Positions 28,488 through 35,627 of a DNA stretch of 39,589 bases are shown here, piece by piece (the first letter of the stretch is position 1; every line of letters starts with the position of its first letter). The position numbers and the translations under genes were made by a program. Source of the DNA: a virus; the IMG/VR virus record IMGVR_UViG_3300010885_046850, positions 1 to 39,589 of that record; one strand, 5' to 3'. The notes under the pieces are model-generated. The model made no database searches. It was given only the letters and a program-made list of their open reading frames with translations, and was not told the DNA's origin.

Positions 28488-28496
28488 ATTATAACA
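28488..28496 (-). promoter_or_regulatory. Extended -10 promoter candidate TGTTATAAT
   Basis: Minus strand TGTTATAAT (perfect TATAAT with TGn), 42 bases before the endolysin ATG. The -35 is poor (GTTACA at 16 bp). It would give the lysis cassette its own transcript. Confidence 0.5.
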
Positions 28497-28498
28497 AA

Positions 28499-29014
28499 TT
28501 ATTGGTTACTGTAACCTTTGCCAGATTTATTACCATATCCGACTGATGGCTTTCCATCTTTTTGTGGAGGAGTATTATAGGTAGATACATATCTTGCATC
28601 ACCTTTTTCATTTCCAAATACAGGGGCTAGTGAGCCATTCCAAAACGATAAGGCAGGAGTACCTTCTTCTTCCTTGCCCTTTTCCTCGTATTCATCAACT
28701 TGAACAGTTAATGCTTCAATTGCAGCTTTGGCTTCTTCTTCGCTAGAATAACAACCAACAACCTGACCGTTATTTTCTTTAAGTACTCCCCAGCCACCTT
28801 GACAATCAGGAACATTTTGTTCAATTTTAAAAGGTAATGCTGCGCCATGTCCAAATTGCATTTTTTCAATTTGCTCTACATTAATTTTTAATGCTACAAG
28901 ATGATCTTGTGCGTCATTTTTATTTTTGTGGCATCCAACGATTTCTCCCGTAGTTGATTTAACTACTGCATATCCTGAGCATCCTTTAATGTTTCTTTTA
29001 ATTGTGTATGGCAT
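28499..29014 (-). CDS. Protein with two C-GYAVVK/C-GGWGVLK repeats (171 aa)
   Basis: Two tandem units of about 35 residues: residues 12-43 (CSGYAVVKSTTGEIVGCHKN, then DAQDHLVAL) and 71-102 (CQGGWGVLKENNGQVVGCYS, then EEAKAAIEAL). Each has two Cys about 16 apart, a W/Y-A-V-x-K strand and a helix. This small beta-beta-alpha unit is common in actinophage head-maturation and portal-linked proteins. The C-terminus is Gly/Asn-rich. Its role is unknown; a virion component is likely. Confidence 0.65.
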   Translation of the reverse strand: MPYTIKRNIKGCSGYAVVKSTTGEIVGCHKNKNDAQDHLVALKINVEQIEKMQFGHGAALPFKIEQNVPDCQGGWGVLKENNGQVVGCYSSEEEAKAAIEALTVQVDEYEEKGKEEEGTPALSFWNGSLAPVFGNEKGDARYVSTYNTPPQKDGKPSVGYGNKSGKGYSNQ

Positions 29015-29021
29015 AATAGTA

Positions 29022-29030
29022 TTATATCAT
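29022..29030 (-). promoter_or_regulatory. Extended -10 promoter candidate TGATATAAT
   Basis: Minus strand TGATATAAT, 8 bases before ATG 29014, so the mRNA would be nearly leaderless unless the start is further downstream. A TTGACA lies only 6 bp from it and cannot be its -35. Confidence 0.35.
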
Positions 29031-29524
29031 CCTGTCAATAAATTATCTAATGTAGATTTTCTGTTTACAATTCCAATAGAGCATGCCCAGCACCAATTTA
29101 AATTATGATCACATAAATTTGCAGGGCGTTTGAGGTAATGTGGGGCATGTTTTGGACCAGCTTCCGACCCACAAACTCTACATGTATCATATTTTTTTAA
29201 CTTTCTACCGTTTTCGCATATATGGCAAACTTTTTCTTTGAGTTTTTTTTTATGTTCTTTTTTAAGATTATAACGCTGCATGTTGGTTAAATTTTTTTCG
29301 GGAATTGTTCCGTCTTCATTGGGAATTCTGTCCGCTTTTTCAGTATTACATTTTCTATGAGTAATTCTAAGATTTTCTACATCATCTTTCCCACCGTGTG
29401 CTTTTGGAATCCAATGATCAATTGTTGGTGGCTCTTCAATAAATTCTTTTTTGCAGATAAAGCAAAAGTCGCCATCACGATTTTTGATGATGCTAATTAC
29501 CTCTTGCTTGCTTATGGTTTTCAT
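29027..29524 (-). CDS. HNH endonuclease with extra Cys knuckles
   Basis: 165 residues. CFICKKEFIEEPPTIDHWIPKAHGGKDDVENLRITHRKCN contains, in pieces, CFICKK, TIDHWIPKAHGG, NLRITHRKCN: the beta-beta-alpha HNH fold with two zinc knuckles. C-terminal CHICENGRK, CRVCGSEAG and LNWCWACSIG add three more Cys pairs. HNH nucleases near terminase genes often assist packaging or act as free-standing homing enzymes. Directly upstream lies a candidate structured RNA and tRNA-Ile. AGAGG precedes ATG 29524. Confidence 0.85.
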   Translation of the reverse strand: MKTISKQEVISIIKNRDGDFCFICKKEFIEEPPTIDHWIPKAHGGKDDVENLRITHRKCNTEKADRIPNEDGTIPEKNLTNMQRYNLKKEHKKKLKEKVCHICENGRKLKKYDTCRVCGSEAGPKHAPHYLKRPANLCDHNLNWCWACSIGIVNRKSTLDNLLTG

Positions 29525-29540
29525 AATTACCTCTGCATAT

Positions 29541-29549
29541 ATTCTATCA
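29541..29549 (-). promoter_or_regulatory. Extended -10 promoter candidate TGATAGAAT
   Basis: Minus strand TGATAGAAT between the structured RNA and HNH ATG, 17 bases before the start codon. Could start an HNH-only transcript. Confidence 0.4.
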
Positions 29550-29557
29550 TAATTTAG

Positions 29558-29672
29558 AATGGTAGGTAGAGCCTTGACGAGTCCTGCATCAAATGGGTGG
29601 GAGAACTATCTCTCTCGGACTCTGCCTTGGTTTTGGGTAACTAGTCCATCCTAAGATGCGCTACCTACCATT
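29558..29672 (-). ncRNA. Candidate structured RNA with 12-bp closing stem and pseudoknot
   Basis: Arms 29558-29569 (AATGGTAGGTAG) and 29661-29672 are exact inverse complements, 91 bases apart. On the minus strand, inner GCATC (29659-29655) pairs with GATGC (29590-29586), while GAGTCC (29622-29617) pairs with GGACTC (29584-29579). These two stems interlock, so the minimum model is an H-type pseudoknot inside the closing stem. It lies between tRNA-Ile and the HNH gene and would be transcribed with both. It is not a tRNA: no T arm is present. It may be a small RNA, a riboregulator or an HNH-associated RNA (inference). Confidence 0.5.
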
Positions 29673-29675
29673 CAG

Positions 29676-29749
29676 TAGGGCGGGTGAGAATTGAACTCAC
29701 TATCGGCAAGATATAAGCTTGCTGCATTTACCTAATATGCTACCGCCCC
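29676..29749 (-). tRNA. tRNA-Ile (anticodon TAT)
   Basis: Acceptor GGGGCGG/CCGCCCT (one G-U), D arm GCAT-ATTAGGTAA-ATGC, anticodon arm GCAAG-CTTATAT-CTTGC with TAT, T arm GTGAG-TTCAATT-CTCAC, discriminator A; no CCA. TAT reads ATA. Most bacteria use a CAT anticodon with lysidine for ATA, so this is an unusual choice. A consensus promoter lies just upstream. Confidence 0.92.
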
Positions 29750-29757
29750 ATAGTACT

Positions 29758-29787
29758 ATTATAACTAAATAATAGTAAAGTTGTCAA
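29758..29787 (-). promoter_or_regulatory. Consensus promoter TTGACA-N18-TATAAT before tRNA-Ile
   Basis: Minus strand TTGACA 29787-29782, 18-bp spacer, TATAAT 29763-29758, 9 bases before the tRNA 5' end. Both boxes are perfect. It overlaps the end of the terminase gene. Confidence 0.85.
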
Positions 29788-31603
29788 CAAAGCCGCCACG
29801 ATCTTCATCAGGAGTTTCTTGCGAAAGAAAATCTTTTACGTCAAAAGGCATAATTTTTGTTTCCGGCAATTCAATAATATGAGGATTTCTTCCTTTTCTC
29901 ATTTTATCAACTTGATCTTCATGAAATTGATAATAATCCTTAATGTCAACTTCTTGATCCATATCTCTTGCTGTAAGGCTAACAGCATTATATATTGACC
30001 CGCAGACAGCATCTGCTAAATCCTTAGAGCCTTTGCGCGGATGATCAACTTTGTCTTTAATAATTCTTAATTGTAACAATTCATCAATAAGCAATTTAAT
30101 ATTGGGTCCCTTAAGTCTTTCTTCTGTAACAATAAGAGCCATATCGTCATAATGTTTTTTAGCTACAGATAAAATTTCAGCATTCATTCCATTAGCTCGC
30201 AGTTGCAACATTAAATCGTGAGAGTTCCAGCGATCAAATGTGACAACCTTAATATTAAATCCACGAGACCTAAGACTAATAATATAGTCTTTAACATCTT
30301 GAAAATTGACACTTTGATTTGATTTTGGAGTCCACCATCTAACTGCATCAACAATTACTTGAGGGGCTGCTTCTCTAGTTTGTCCCGCAATCTTAATTGA
30401 TTGCCATTTTTCAACATGAGATAAAGCAACTGCACAATGATCATGCTTTTGTGCCAAATCAACATGAACAAAATAAGATTTATCTTCTTGAGGTTGAAAC
30501 CACTCAGAGAATCTTCCTTCTCTATCCACTCCATTATTGCCTACAAATGCTGCTTCAACTTTTTCTCTTGACCTAAAAAATGCATCAATAGCTTCTGGAG
30601 GCATACAGGCAAAACGAGATAAAGCGTCAATGGGATCACTAAAAAAGTCAATGGTAAAGTCTTCAATTTTTCTTGTGGGATTAACTTCCCATGTTGGTCT
30701 TCTTAACGCAAAAACTCTAGGAACAGTATAAGATTCAATATGATCTTCTTCCCATTCAACAGAAAATTTATTGTCCTCTAAGTCGTCCGGCAAATCTGGA
30801 TCAAGTTTAAATTCATGTGTGCGGATAACAGTTTCTCTTGACGCTACAACTTCATTATATCTCTGCTGAATATAGTCATTTTTAAATCGGGGAAATGAAA
30901 GCAAAATTAACTTACCGAAATCGGGAAATCGGGAAGAAATACTTCCCTTATACATTTTATATATCGCACCTGCTGTTTTTGCCTGATCATTTCCAGAGGT
31001 TGATTCTAGGTCGAATCCGGAGATTTCATCAAGAACGACAATAATAACGTTGTAGCCCTCCCACGATTCCCTCTGAGAGTGTCCAGAATGGACTGTAATG
31101 GCTTTTCCAAATTCTACGCTAGCTACCTTAGCTTCATATTTTCCAGCGAACCAGGGGGACTTCTGAATGCGAGTCAGAAAGCCCTTAAAGAATACTCGCT
31201 TAGCCTGTTCTGCGTTAATAGCAATGTTAATAATATCAATAGCATCGCCTGAAGGCTTACCATAATAAAGAGCAGGGTCTCTGAGGCATAGCAATAAATA
31301 AACAACATAAGAGCAAGCAATGGTAGATGTATAATCCTTGCCAGAGCCTTTGCCCAACTGTAGGATTACTTCATTGCAAGTTTGCTTATATCTTTTCAGT
31401 CCTGCCTCAGCACCATAAAGTTTAATTAATGTTTCTTTTTTGTAAATCTGAGTCATTGCTTTAATCATTGTATACTGATATTCAGAAAGAGGAGGAAGCC
31501 CCAGATAATCTCTTGAGGTTACAAATTCCTCAATCTCTATTGGAGTTTCTTCAAATTCATCTTCATCTAAAATATCTAAAAAGTCGCCAAAATCAATCGA
31601 CAT
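29765..31603 (-). CDS. terL: Terminase large subunit
   Basis: 612 residues. The N-terminal ATPase has VILQLGKGSGKDYTSTIA (Walker A GxGSGKD) and VIIVVLDEISGFD (Walker B with catalytic Glu), and FGKLILLSFPRFKNDY may hold motif III. The C-terminal nuclease domain (RNase H-like) begins around KSYFVHVDLAQKHDHCAVALSH, with VVTFDRWNSHDLM and DHPRKGSKDLADAVCGSIYNAV giving the acidic cluster. It cuts and pumps DNA into proheads. The start is in a 12-base overlap with the upstream DNA-binding gene. It is of the type found in tailed actinophages with long terminases. No portal gene follows it in the window. Confidence 0.93.
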   Translation of the reverse strand: MSIDFGDFLDILDEDEFEETPIEIEEFVTSRDYLGLPPLSEYQYTMIKAMTQIYKKETLIKLYGAEAGLKRYKQTCNEVILQLGKGSGKDYTSTIACSYVVYLLLCLRDPALYYGKPSGDAIDIINIAINAEQAKRVFFKGFLTRIQKSPWFAGKYEAKVASVEFGKAITVHSGHSQRESWEGYNVIIVVLDEISGFDLESTSGNDQAKTAGAIYKMYKGSISSRFPDFGKLILLSFPRFKNDYIQQRYNEVVASRETVIRTHEFKLDPDLPDDLEDNKFSVEWEEDHIESYTVPRVFALRRPTWEVNPTRKIEDFTIDFFSDPIDALSRFACMPPEAIDAFFRSREKVEAAFVGNNGVDREGRFSEWFQPQEDKSYFVHVDLAQKHDHCAVALSHVEKWQSIKIAGQTREAAPQVIVDAVRWWTPKSNQSVNFQDVKDYIISLRSRGFNIKVVTFDRWNSHDLMLQLRANGMNAEILSVAKKHYDDMALIVTEERLKGPNIKLLIDELLQLRIIKDKVDHPRKGSKDLADAVCGSIYNAVSLTARDMDQEVDIKDYYQFHEDQVDKMRKGRNPHIIELPETKIMPFDVKDFLSQETPDEDRGGFVDNFTII

Positions 31604-32114
31604 CTATTACTTCAACTCGTCCCGTAATTTCAGATAGTCGTTTAGCAAGTTCTCTTTTGCAAGTAGGACAATTAGATGAAACTTCTTTAAGAATATCTGC
31701 AAGAATTTTTTGCTTTCTTTCATTCTCAATCATCTGGTCCGCTAATTCATTATTTTCAAGAACTCCAGCTTTATTAAGCATGTCAAGTCGCTTGCTTTCA
31801 ACATCAGCAATTAGCTTTAAAGTCTGAGCCTTTGTACCATATTGAGCATTAGAGTCTGCCTGCTCAACTGTTTCCCATCCTTTTTGAATAATCATATTAA
31901 AATGTTGATCGGCAGCAGCAAGTGCTTCTCTAGCTCTTGCATGAATATTATTATCATTTCTGATAATCTCTTTCCATTCATTTATATGCTGCACAACTTC
32001 AGCACGAGGAATAGCTAGCATTTTAGAAATTTCTGATGCATTTCCACCCTTTAATAGTTCTTCAACTACTTTATTCATTCTGTCGAAATGATCTGCAATT
32101 TCTAATTCACTCAT
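31593..32114 (-). CDS. Terminase small subunit candidate (HTH protein)
   Basis: 173 residues. An N-terminal helix-turn-helix (VVEELLKGGNASEISKMLAIPRAEVVQHINEWKEII) would bind DNA; long central helices (ADQHFNMIIQKGWETVEQAD; AQTLKLIADVESKRLDMLNKAG) fit the oligomerising part of small terminases; the end has CPTCKREL. Its position directly before terL and overlap of 11 bases supports the role. No family name is certain. Confidence 0.65.
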   Translation of the reverse strand: MSELEIADHFDRMNKVVEELLKGGNASEISKMLAIPRAEVVQHINEWKEIIRNDNNIHARAREALAAADQHFNMIIQKGWETVEQADSNAQYGTKAQTLKLIADVESKRLDMLNKAGVLENNELADQMIENERKQKILADILKEVSSNCPTCKRELAKRLSEITGRVEVIDVD

Positions 32115-32397
32115 CTTTTTTCCTGCTTCTCTTATTGATTACAATATTTTTTAGTCTATCTACATAGAAAGATTTAAACTCTCCAGTAAAACTATCCATG
32201 CAGTCGATCCAAGTAACATTTGTTTTAGCATTATGCACAAGCTTAATAAACCTAAATGTTCCACGACTATTTTTAATTTTAATACTATCTCCAGGATTAA
32301 TTACAGATTTGCCAAATTCTAATTCATAGAAAACGGAAATGTCTGGATTAAACCAATAGGGCGGTAGTTCACTAGCTTTTGATTTCTTTCGAGCCAT
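32107..32397 (-). CDS. Hypothetical SH3-like protein (96 aa)
   Basis: Start set at MARKKSKASELPPYWF (ATG 32397, AGGTGA upstream); the longer frame overlaps the zinc-ribbon gene. The strands KSVINPGDSIKIKNSRGTFRFIKLVHN and VTWIDCMDSFTGEFKSFYVDRLK suggest an SH3-like barrel. The family is found next to small terminase genes in actinophages, to my knowledge without known role. Overlaps the HTH protein start by 8 bases. Confidence 0.6.
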   Translation of the reverse strand: MARKKSKASELPPYWFNPDISVFYELEFGKSVINPGDSIKIKNSRGTFRFIKLVHNAKTNVTWIDCMDSFTGEFKSFYVDRLKNIVINKRSRKKDE

Positions 32398-32401
32398 GAT
32401 G

Positions 32402-32569
32402 TCACCTATATCCTCCAGCCGTTGGTGCCCAAACGAGTCCCGGTCGGTCAATTAGTCTTTTTAGATTATCTTCACAAACATCACACTTTTGAATATCTCT
32501 ATTGTCAGCCTTGACAATTCTTTCAAAAATTGTTTCGCAACTCAAACAATTAAATGTGTAGGTGGGCAT
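32402..32569 (-). CDS. FmdB-type zinc-ribbon protein (55 aa)
   Basis: Short gene, GGAG before ATG 32569-32567, TGA at 32404-32402. MPTYTFNCLSCETIFERIVK followed by KCDVCEDN and then APTAGGYR matches FmdB-type putative regulatory proteins (MPxYxYxCxxCGxxFE ... CPxC), with two Cys pairs for zinc. Small zinc ribbons of this kind are common in phages; function unknown. It is coupled to its neighbours by short overlaps. Confidence 0.75.
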   Translation of the reverse strand: MPTYTFNCLSCETIFERIVKADNRDIQKCDVCEDNLKRLIDRPGLVWAPTAGGYR

Positions 32570-32931
32570 ACTTTATTCTCCTTAGCGATTTGACTATAGC
32601 CTTTTTCGGCTTCTCGCTCTCTATATATACTATATAATACCAGATAACCCAGTAAATCGTCAAGGTCATTGTCTCCTGGATAGGATTGATTATTTGCAAT
32701 ACGATTTAACTTATCATCAATTCGTGATGCAAGACTCTCATTCTGCCCGCCCTTTGAAAATATTGGACGAGGGTTTAATGCTGAATCTCCATATGAAACA
32801 TTCTTAGCAATAAGATTGTCAGCAAGTCGCATGCATCTTTCAAAAATTGCTTCTCCTGATGGAGCTACAGGCATATTCCTGTTGATATTCATCATGTGGC
32901 TTTCAATATTAATATTAGGAATTTTTTCCAT
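32542..32931 (-). CDS. DUF1599-like protein (nucleotide modification-associated domain)
   Basis: 129 residues; ATG 32931 with AAGGAG. Core VSYGDSALNPRPIFSKGG, then LASRIDDKLNRIANN and GDNDLDDLLGYLVLYSIY matches DUF1599 / Nmad1 (Y-G-D-S ... R-x-D-D-K-L-x-R-I ... D-x-x-x-D-L-x-G-Y). The domain is associated with nucleotide modification systems in phages; catalytic activity is not shown. It overlaps by 17 bases the IMPDH/GMP reductase-like gene, so the two are likely partners. Confidence 0.65.
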   Translation of the reverse strand: MEKIPNINIESHMMNINRNMPVAPSGEAIFERCMRLADNLIAKNVSYGDSALNPRPIFSKGGQNESLASRIDDKLNRIANNQSYPGDNDLDDLLGYLVLYSIYREREAEKGYSQIAKENKVCPPTHLIV

Positions 32932-33964
32932 GTGGATGATTCTCCTTTACGCTATTGGCTGATATCTTAACATACTGTGAATTGTACTTTAAGTCTGTGA
33001 TGTATTGCACTCCAGAATAAGAACATCCACTTGATAGACCGCCGCGAATTTCTGCAAGAGTATTGACGACTGTCCCCTTATAAGCAATTTCGGTAGCAAT
33101 TCCTTCGACAACAGAAATTTTTCCCTTAAAATCAATTTGAGCGTTTTCACTTGCCATTCCGCGAACATTTTTGAATGGTTGATCATTTTTATCAAACATG
33201 ACCTCCCCAGGAGATTCGTCATGTCCAGCCAAAGCGGAGCCAAGCATTACTGCATCAGCCCCTGCTGCAAAAGACTTAACCATGTCTCCTGTATTCCTAA
33301 TTCCACCATCAGCAATGATTGAGCATGGAAGACTCATTCGGTCAAGCATAGCATTAACATCTATAATTGATGACAATGTAGGCATTCCATGACCAGTGAC
33401 AATTCTTGTTGTACACATAGATCCTCCGCCAATGCCTACCCTAATTGAGTCTGCTCCTGCAATTGCTAAGGCTAAAAAACCATCCCATGTAGAAACATTA
33501 CCTGCCATAATGTGGACATCAAATTTCTTTTTAATTCTTTTGATTGCATCTACAGTATTTGTGTTGTGACCATTGGCAACATCTAGAAGGATTACTCTTG
33601 CGCCTGAAGAAATTAAATTCTCAATATGCTCTTGCTTGTCAAGGGTATCACTAAGAGATACAGCGGCTCCTACAATCAAGCCTTCTTTTGCAATATTGAA
33701 GACTTGAGATTTTTGCTCATCCTTATCCATAAATCTATGAATAATCCCAATACCGCCTGCTTTTGCTACAGCTCTAGCCATTTCTTCTGCACAAACCGTA
33801 TCCATTGGAGATGCAATAATCGGCAAAGAAAGAGCTATACTTTTTTGTCCATATCCAATTACGGTCTGTAGGTCTACATCAGACCTACTAATAACATCCG
33901 ATGCTTGCGGGACAAGCAGAATATCATCAAAACATAATTGCTCAGATGTGTTATAGGGTTGCAT
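32915..33964 (-). CDS. IMPDH / GMP reductase family enzyme, no CBS domains
   Basis: 349 residues forming a TIM barrel. [13 protein letters not shown] starts it; [32 protein letters not shown], the active loop [17 protein letters not shown] with the catalytic Cys, [32 protein letters not shown] and a flap with AYKGTVVN. Length and missing CBS pair fit GMP reductase (GMP to IMP) or a CBS-less IMPDH (IMP to XMP). SMCTTR and [11 protein letters not shown] are mixed between the two. Purine pool change or modified base supply is possible; partner is the DUF1599-like protein. Confidence 0.85.
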   Translation of the reverse strand: MQPYNTSEQLCFDDILLVPQASDVISRSDVDLQTVIGYGQKSIALSLPIIASPMDTVCAEEMARAVAKAGGIGIIHRFMDKDEQKSQVFNIAKEGLIVGAAVSLSDTLDKQEHIENLISSGARVILLDVANGHNTNTVDAIKRIKKKFDVHIMAGNVSTWDGFLALAIAGADSIRVGIGGGSMCTTRIVTGHGMPTLSSIIDVNAMLDRMSLPCSIIADGGIRNTGDMVKSFAAGADAVMLGSALAGHDESPGEVMFDKNDQPFKNVRGMASENAQIDFKGKISVVEGIATEIAYKGTVVNTLAEIRGGLSSGCSYSGVQYITDLKYNSQYVKISANSVKENHPHGKNS

Positions 33965-33974
33965 TACTTCTCCT

Positions 33975-34985
33975 TTAGATGTTTAGCCACTCTGGATGGT
34001 CAAGTGTCCACTTAACCGTTTTTTCAATAGACTCTTCTAGTGGAAGTGGAAGGCTCCAACCTGATTCTGCCATTTTCTTTCCATCAAGGGCATAACGCAA
34101 ATCATGTCCGGGACGAGATGAATGGAAATCTACAAGTTCATATTCTAATGGCTTACCTACTGCTGCTGCAATTAACTGTGCCATCTCAAGATTATCAACT
34201 TCCCGCTCGCCAACAATGTGGAAACGCTCAGGAGTGTCAACCTCACCATATGGTCTAAATGGTTGATTCAATACATGCAATAGTCCATCTGCTTGATTAC
34301 GGGCGTGTAGGTAAAAACGACTGCCAATTTGTCCAGTAGGGGAAGCATGAACAGTCATTTTTTCACCATTAAGTACACGCTTAATAGTCATAGGCATAAA
34401 TTTTTCTGGGTCCTGTGTCTCCCCAATAATATTCATGGTATTGGTAATAGCCATAGGAATTCCATATGTACGCCAGTAGGAGAAACAAATATCTTCTTGG
34501 GCTGCTTTACTAGCAGCATATGGATTACTTGGAAGATGCTGGTCAATCCATTCTTGATGAGCATAGCCTGTTGAAGCAGGACCATAAACTTCATCGGTTG
34601 ATACATGCAAAAACTTTTCTGGCTGAGCAATTCTAGCCCAGTCCAATAAATGACAAATAAGAGAAACATTGTTAATAATGAAAGGAGCAGGATATTCAAT
34701 GCTTCGATCAACATGTGACTCACTTGCAACATTAATTACATAATCAATCTTGCCAAATTCATTTGCTGTGATTGATGAAATTGGAGATGTAAAGTCACAA
34801 CGAATAACTTTAATGCGCTTATATGCATCTGGAATATCATCAAGTGCTACACGAATTCTATCTTGCAAGCCTTTGTGAGTAAAAGTTGTGGGACATACAA
34901 TAAACCAATCTGTGTTTACGATAAGGTGTCTCAATACATGGCTTCCAACAAATCCAGAGGCTCCTGTTAGCAATACTCTTTTCAT
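33975..34985 (-). CDS. dTDP-glucose 4,6-dehydratase-like SDR
   Basis: 336 residues. VLLTGASGFVGSHVLRHL binds NAD; YVINVASESHVDRSIEYP, FLHVSTDEVYGPA (S/T-D-E catalytic set), NPYAASKAAQEDIC (YxxxK) and TNTMNIIGETQDPEKFMP all match RmlB-type 4,6-dehydratases. The C-terminal half has SRPGHDLRYALD, the substrate loop. It would form a 4-keto-6-deoxy sugar nucleotide. Unlike the glycan operon it sits next to two GT2 genes and the IMPDH/GMPR-like gene, so it may form a second sugar unit. Confidence 0.85.
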   Translation of the reverse strand: MKRVLLTGASGFVGSHVLRHLIVNTDWFIVCPTTFTHKGLQDRIRVALDDIPDAYKRIKVIRCDFTSPISSITANEFGKIDYVINVASESHVDRSIEYPAPFIINNVSLICHLLDWARIAQPEKFLHVSTDEVYGPASTGYAHQEWIDQHLPSNPYAASKAAQEDICFSYWRTYGIPMAITNTMNIIGETQDPEKFMPMTIKRVLNGEKMTVHASPTGQIGSRFYLHARNQADGLLHVLNQPFRPYGEVDTPERFHIVGEREVDNLEMAQLIAAAVGKPLEYELVDFHSSRPGHDLRYALDGKKMAESGWSLPLPLEESIEKTVKWTLDHPEWLNI

Positions 34986-35021
34986 TATCTCTCCATTCTC
35001 TTAATGCCTAATAATAACATA

Positions 35022-35627
35022 TTAATAATTTTCTCCTAGTATTTCCGGCAACTCTGTCCAAGGATATTTATTGCACATTGCCTCATAAATAACTCCATCT
35101 CCGCAGAAAGATTTATCATACCAATACCCCATCTCTTCCCATACCCTACGATGTGCAACTAATTGCATGGCATCAATATATTTCATGATTGGAGGTGTTC
35201 CTGTAAATCTTTCTATTGCCCAAGGGAACCAAGGGGCCTTGAAATGCCGAATATGGAAGATAGTGATTAAAGCATTCATCCTATCAATATGATCAGACAA
35301 TTCTTGCAAACAATTTGAATACATAAAATTGTCAATGTTTAACTGAAAGAAATATTGTCCCGTAGCCATTCTCATAGCTTTATCTCTTGACCAATGCCCC
35401 CAGTCACCTTTCCATTCTTCCGTATTGATAATAATTGGATTTAATCCCATAGCGGCAAAATCTATTTCTTGCTCATAAGGAATAGACTTAGGTCCATCAT
35501 GACAAATAATTAATTCATAATCTTTAAATGTTTGATTAGCTAATGATTGCAGTCCCTGCCTCATTCCTTCACGGGGAACATGAAACTCAAAATCTACAGC
35601 AATAATAGAAAACTTAGGTCTTTTCAT
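35022..35627 (-). CDS. GT2 glycosyltransferase
   Basis: 201 residues: FSIIAVDFEFHVPREGMRQGLQSLANQTFKDYELIICHDGP is, in parts, FSIIAVDF and LANQTFKDYELIICHDG, the GT-A start; ATGQYFFQLNIDNFM has the D-x-D/N metal site; WEEMGYWYDKSFCGDGVIYEAM is the acceptor-side acidic motif. A typical small GT2. Overlaps the preceding GT2 gene by ATGA. Confidence 0.78.
   Translation of the reverse strand: MKRPKFSIIAVDFEFHVPREGMRQGLQSLANQTFKDYELIICHDGPKSIPYEQEIDFAAMGLNPIIINTEEWKGDWGHWSRDKAMRMATGQYFFQLNIDNFMYSNCLQELSDHIDRMNALITIFHIRHFKAPWFPWAIERFTGTPPIMKYIDAMQLVAHRRVWEEMGYWYDKSFCGDGVIYEAMCNKYPWTELPEILGENY

Noticed and set aside
29034-29039. TTGACA on the minus strand near the HNH stop
   Set aside because: It lies only 6 bp from TATAAT, so it cannot be a -35 for it, and no -10 is found at 16-19 bp.
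29558-29672. Long inverted repeat as a class II tRNA
   Set aside because: The acceptor-like ends pair, but neither strand has a T arm or a normal anticodon arm.
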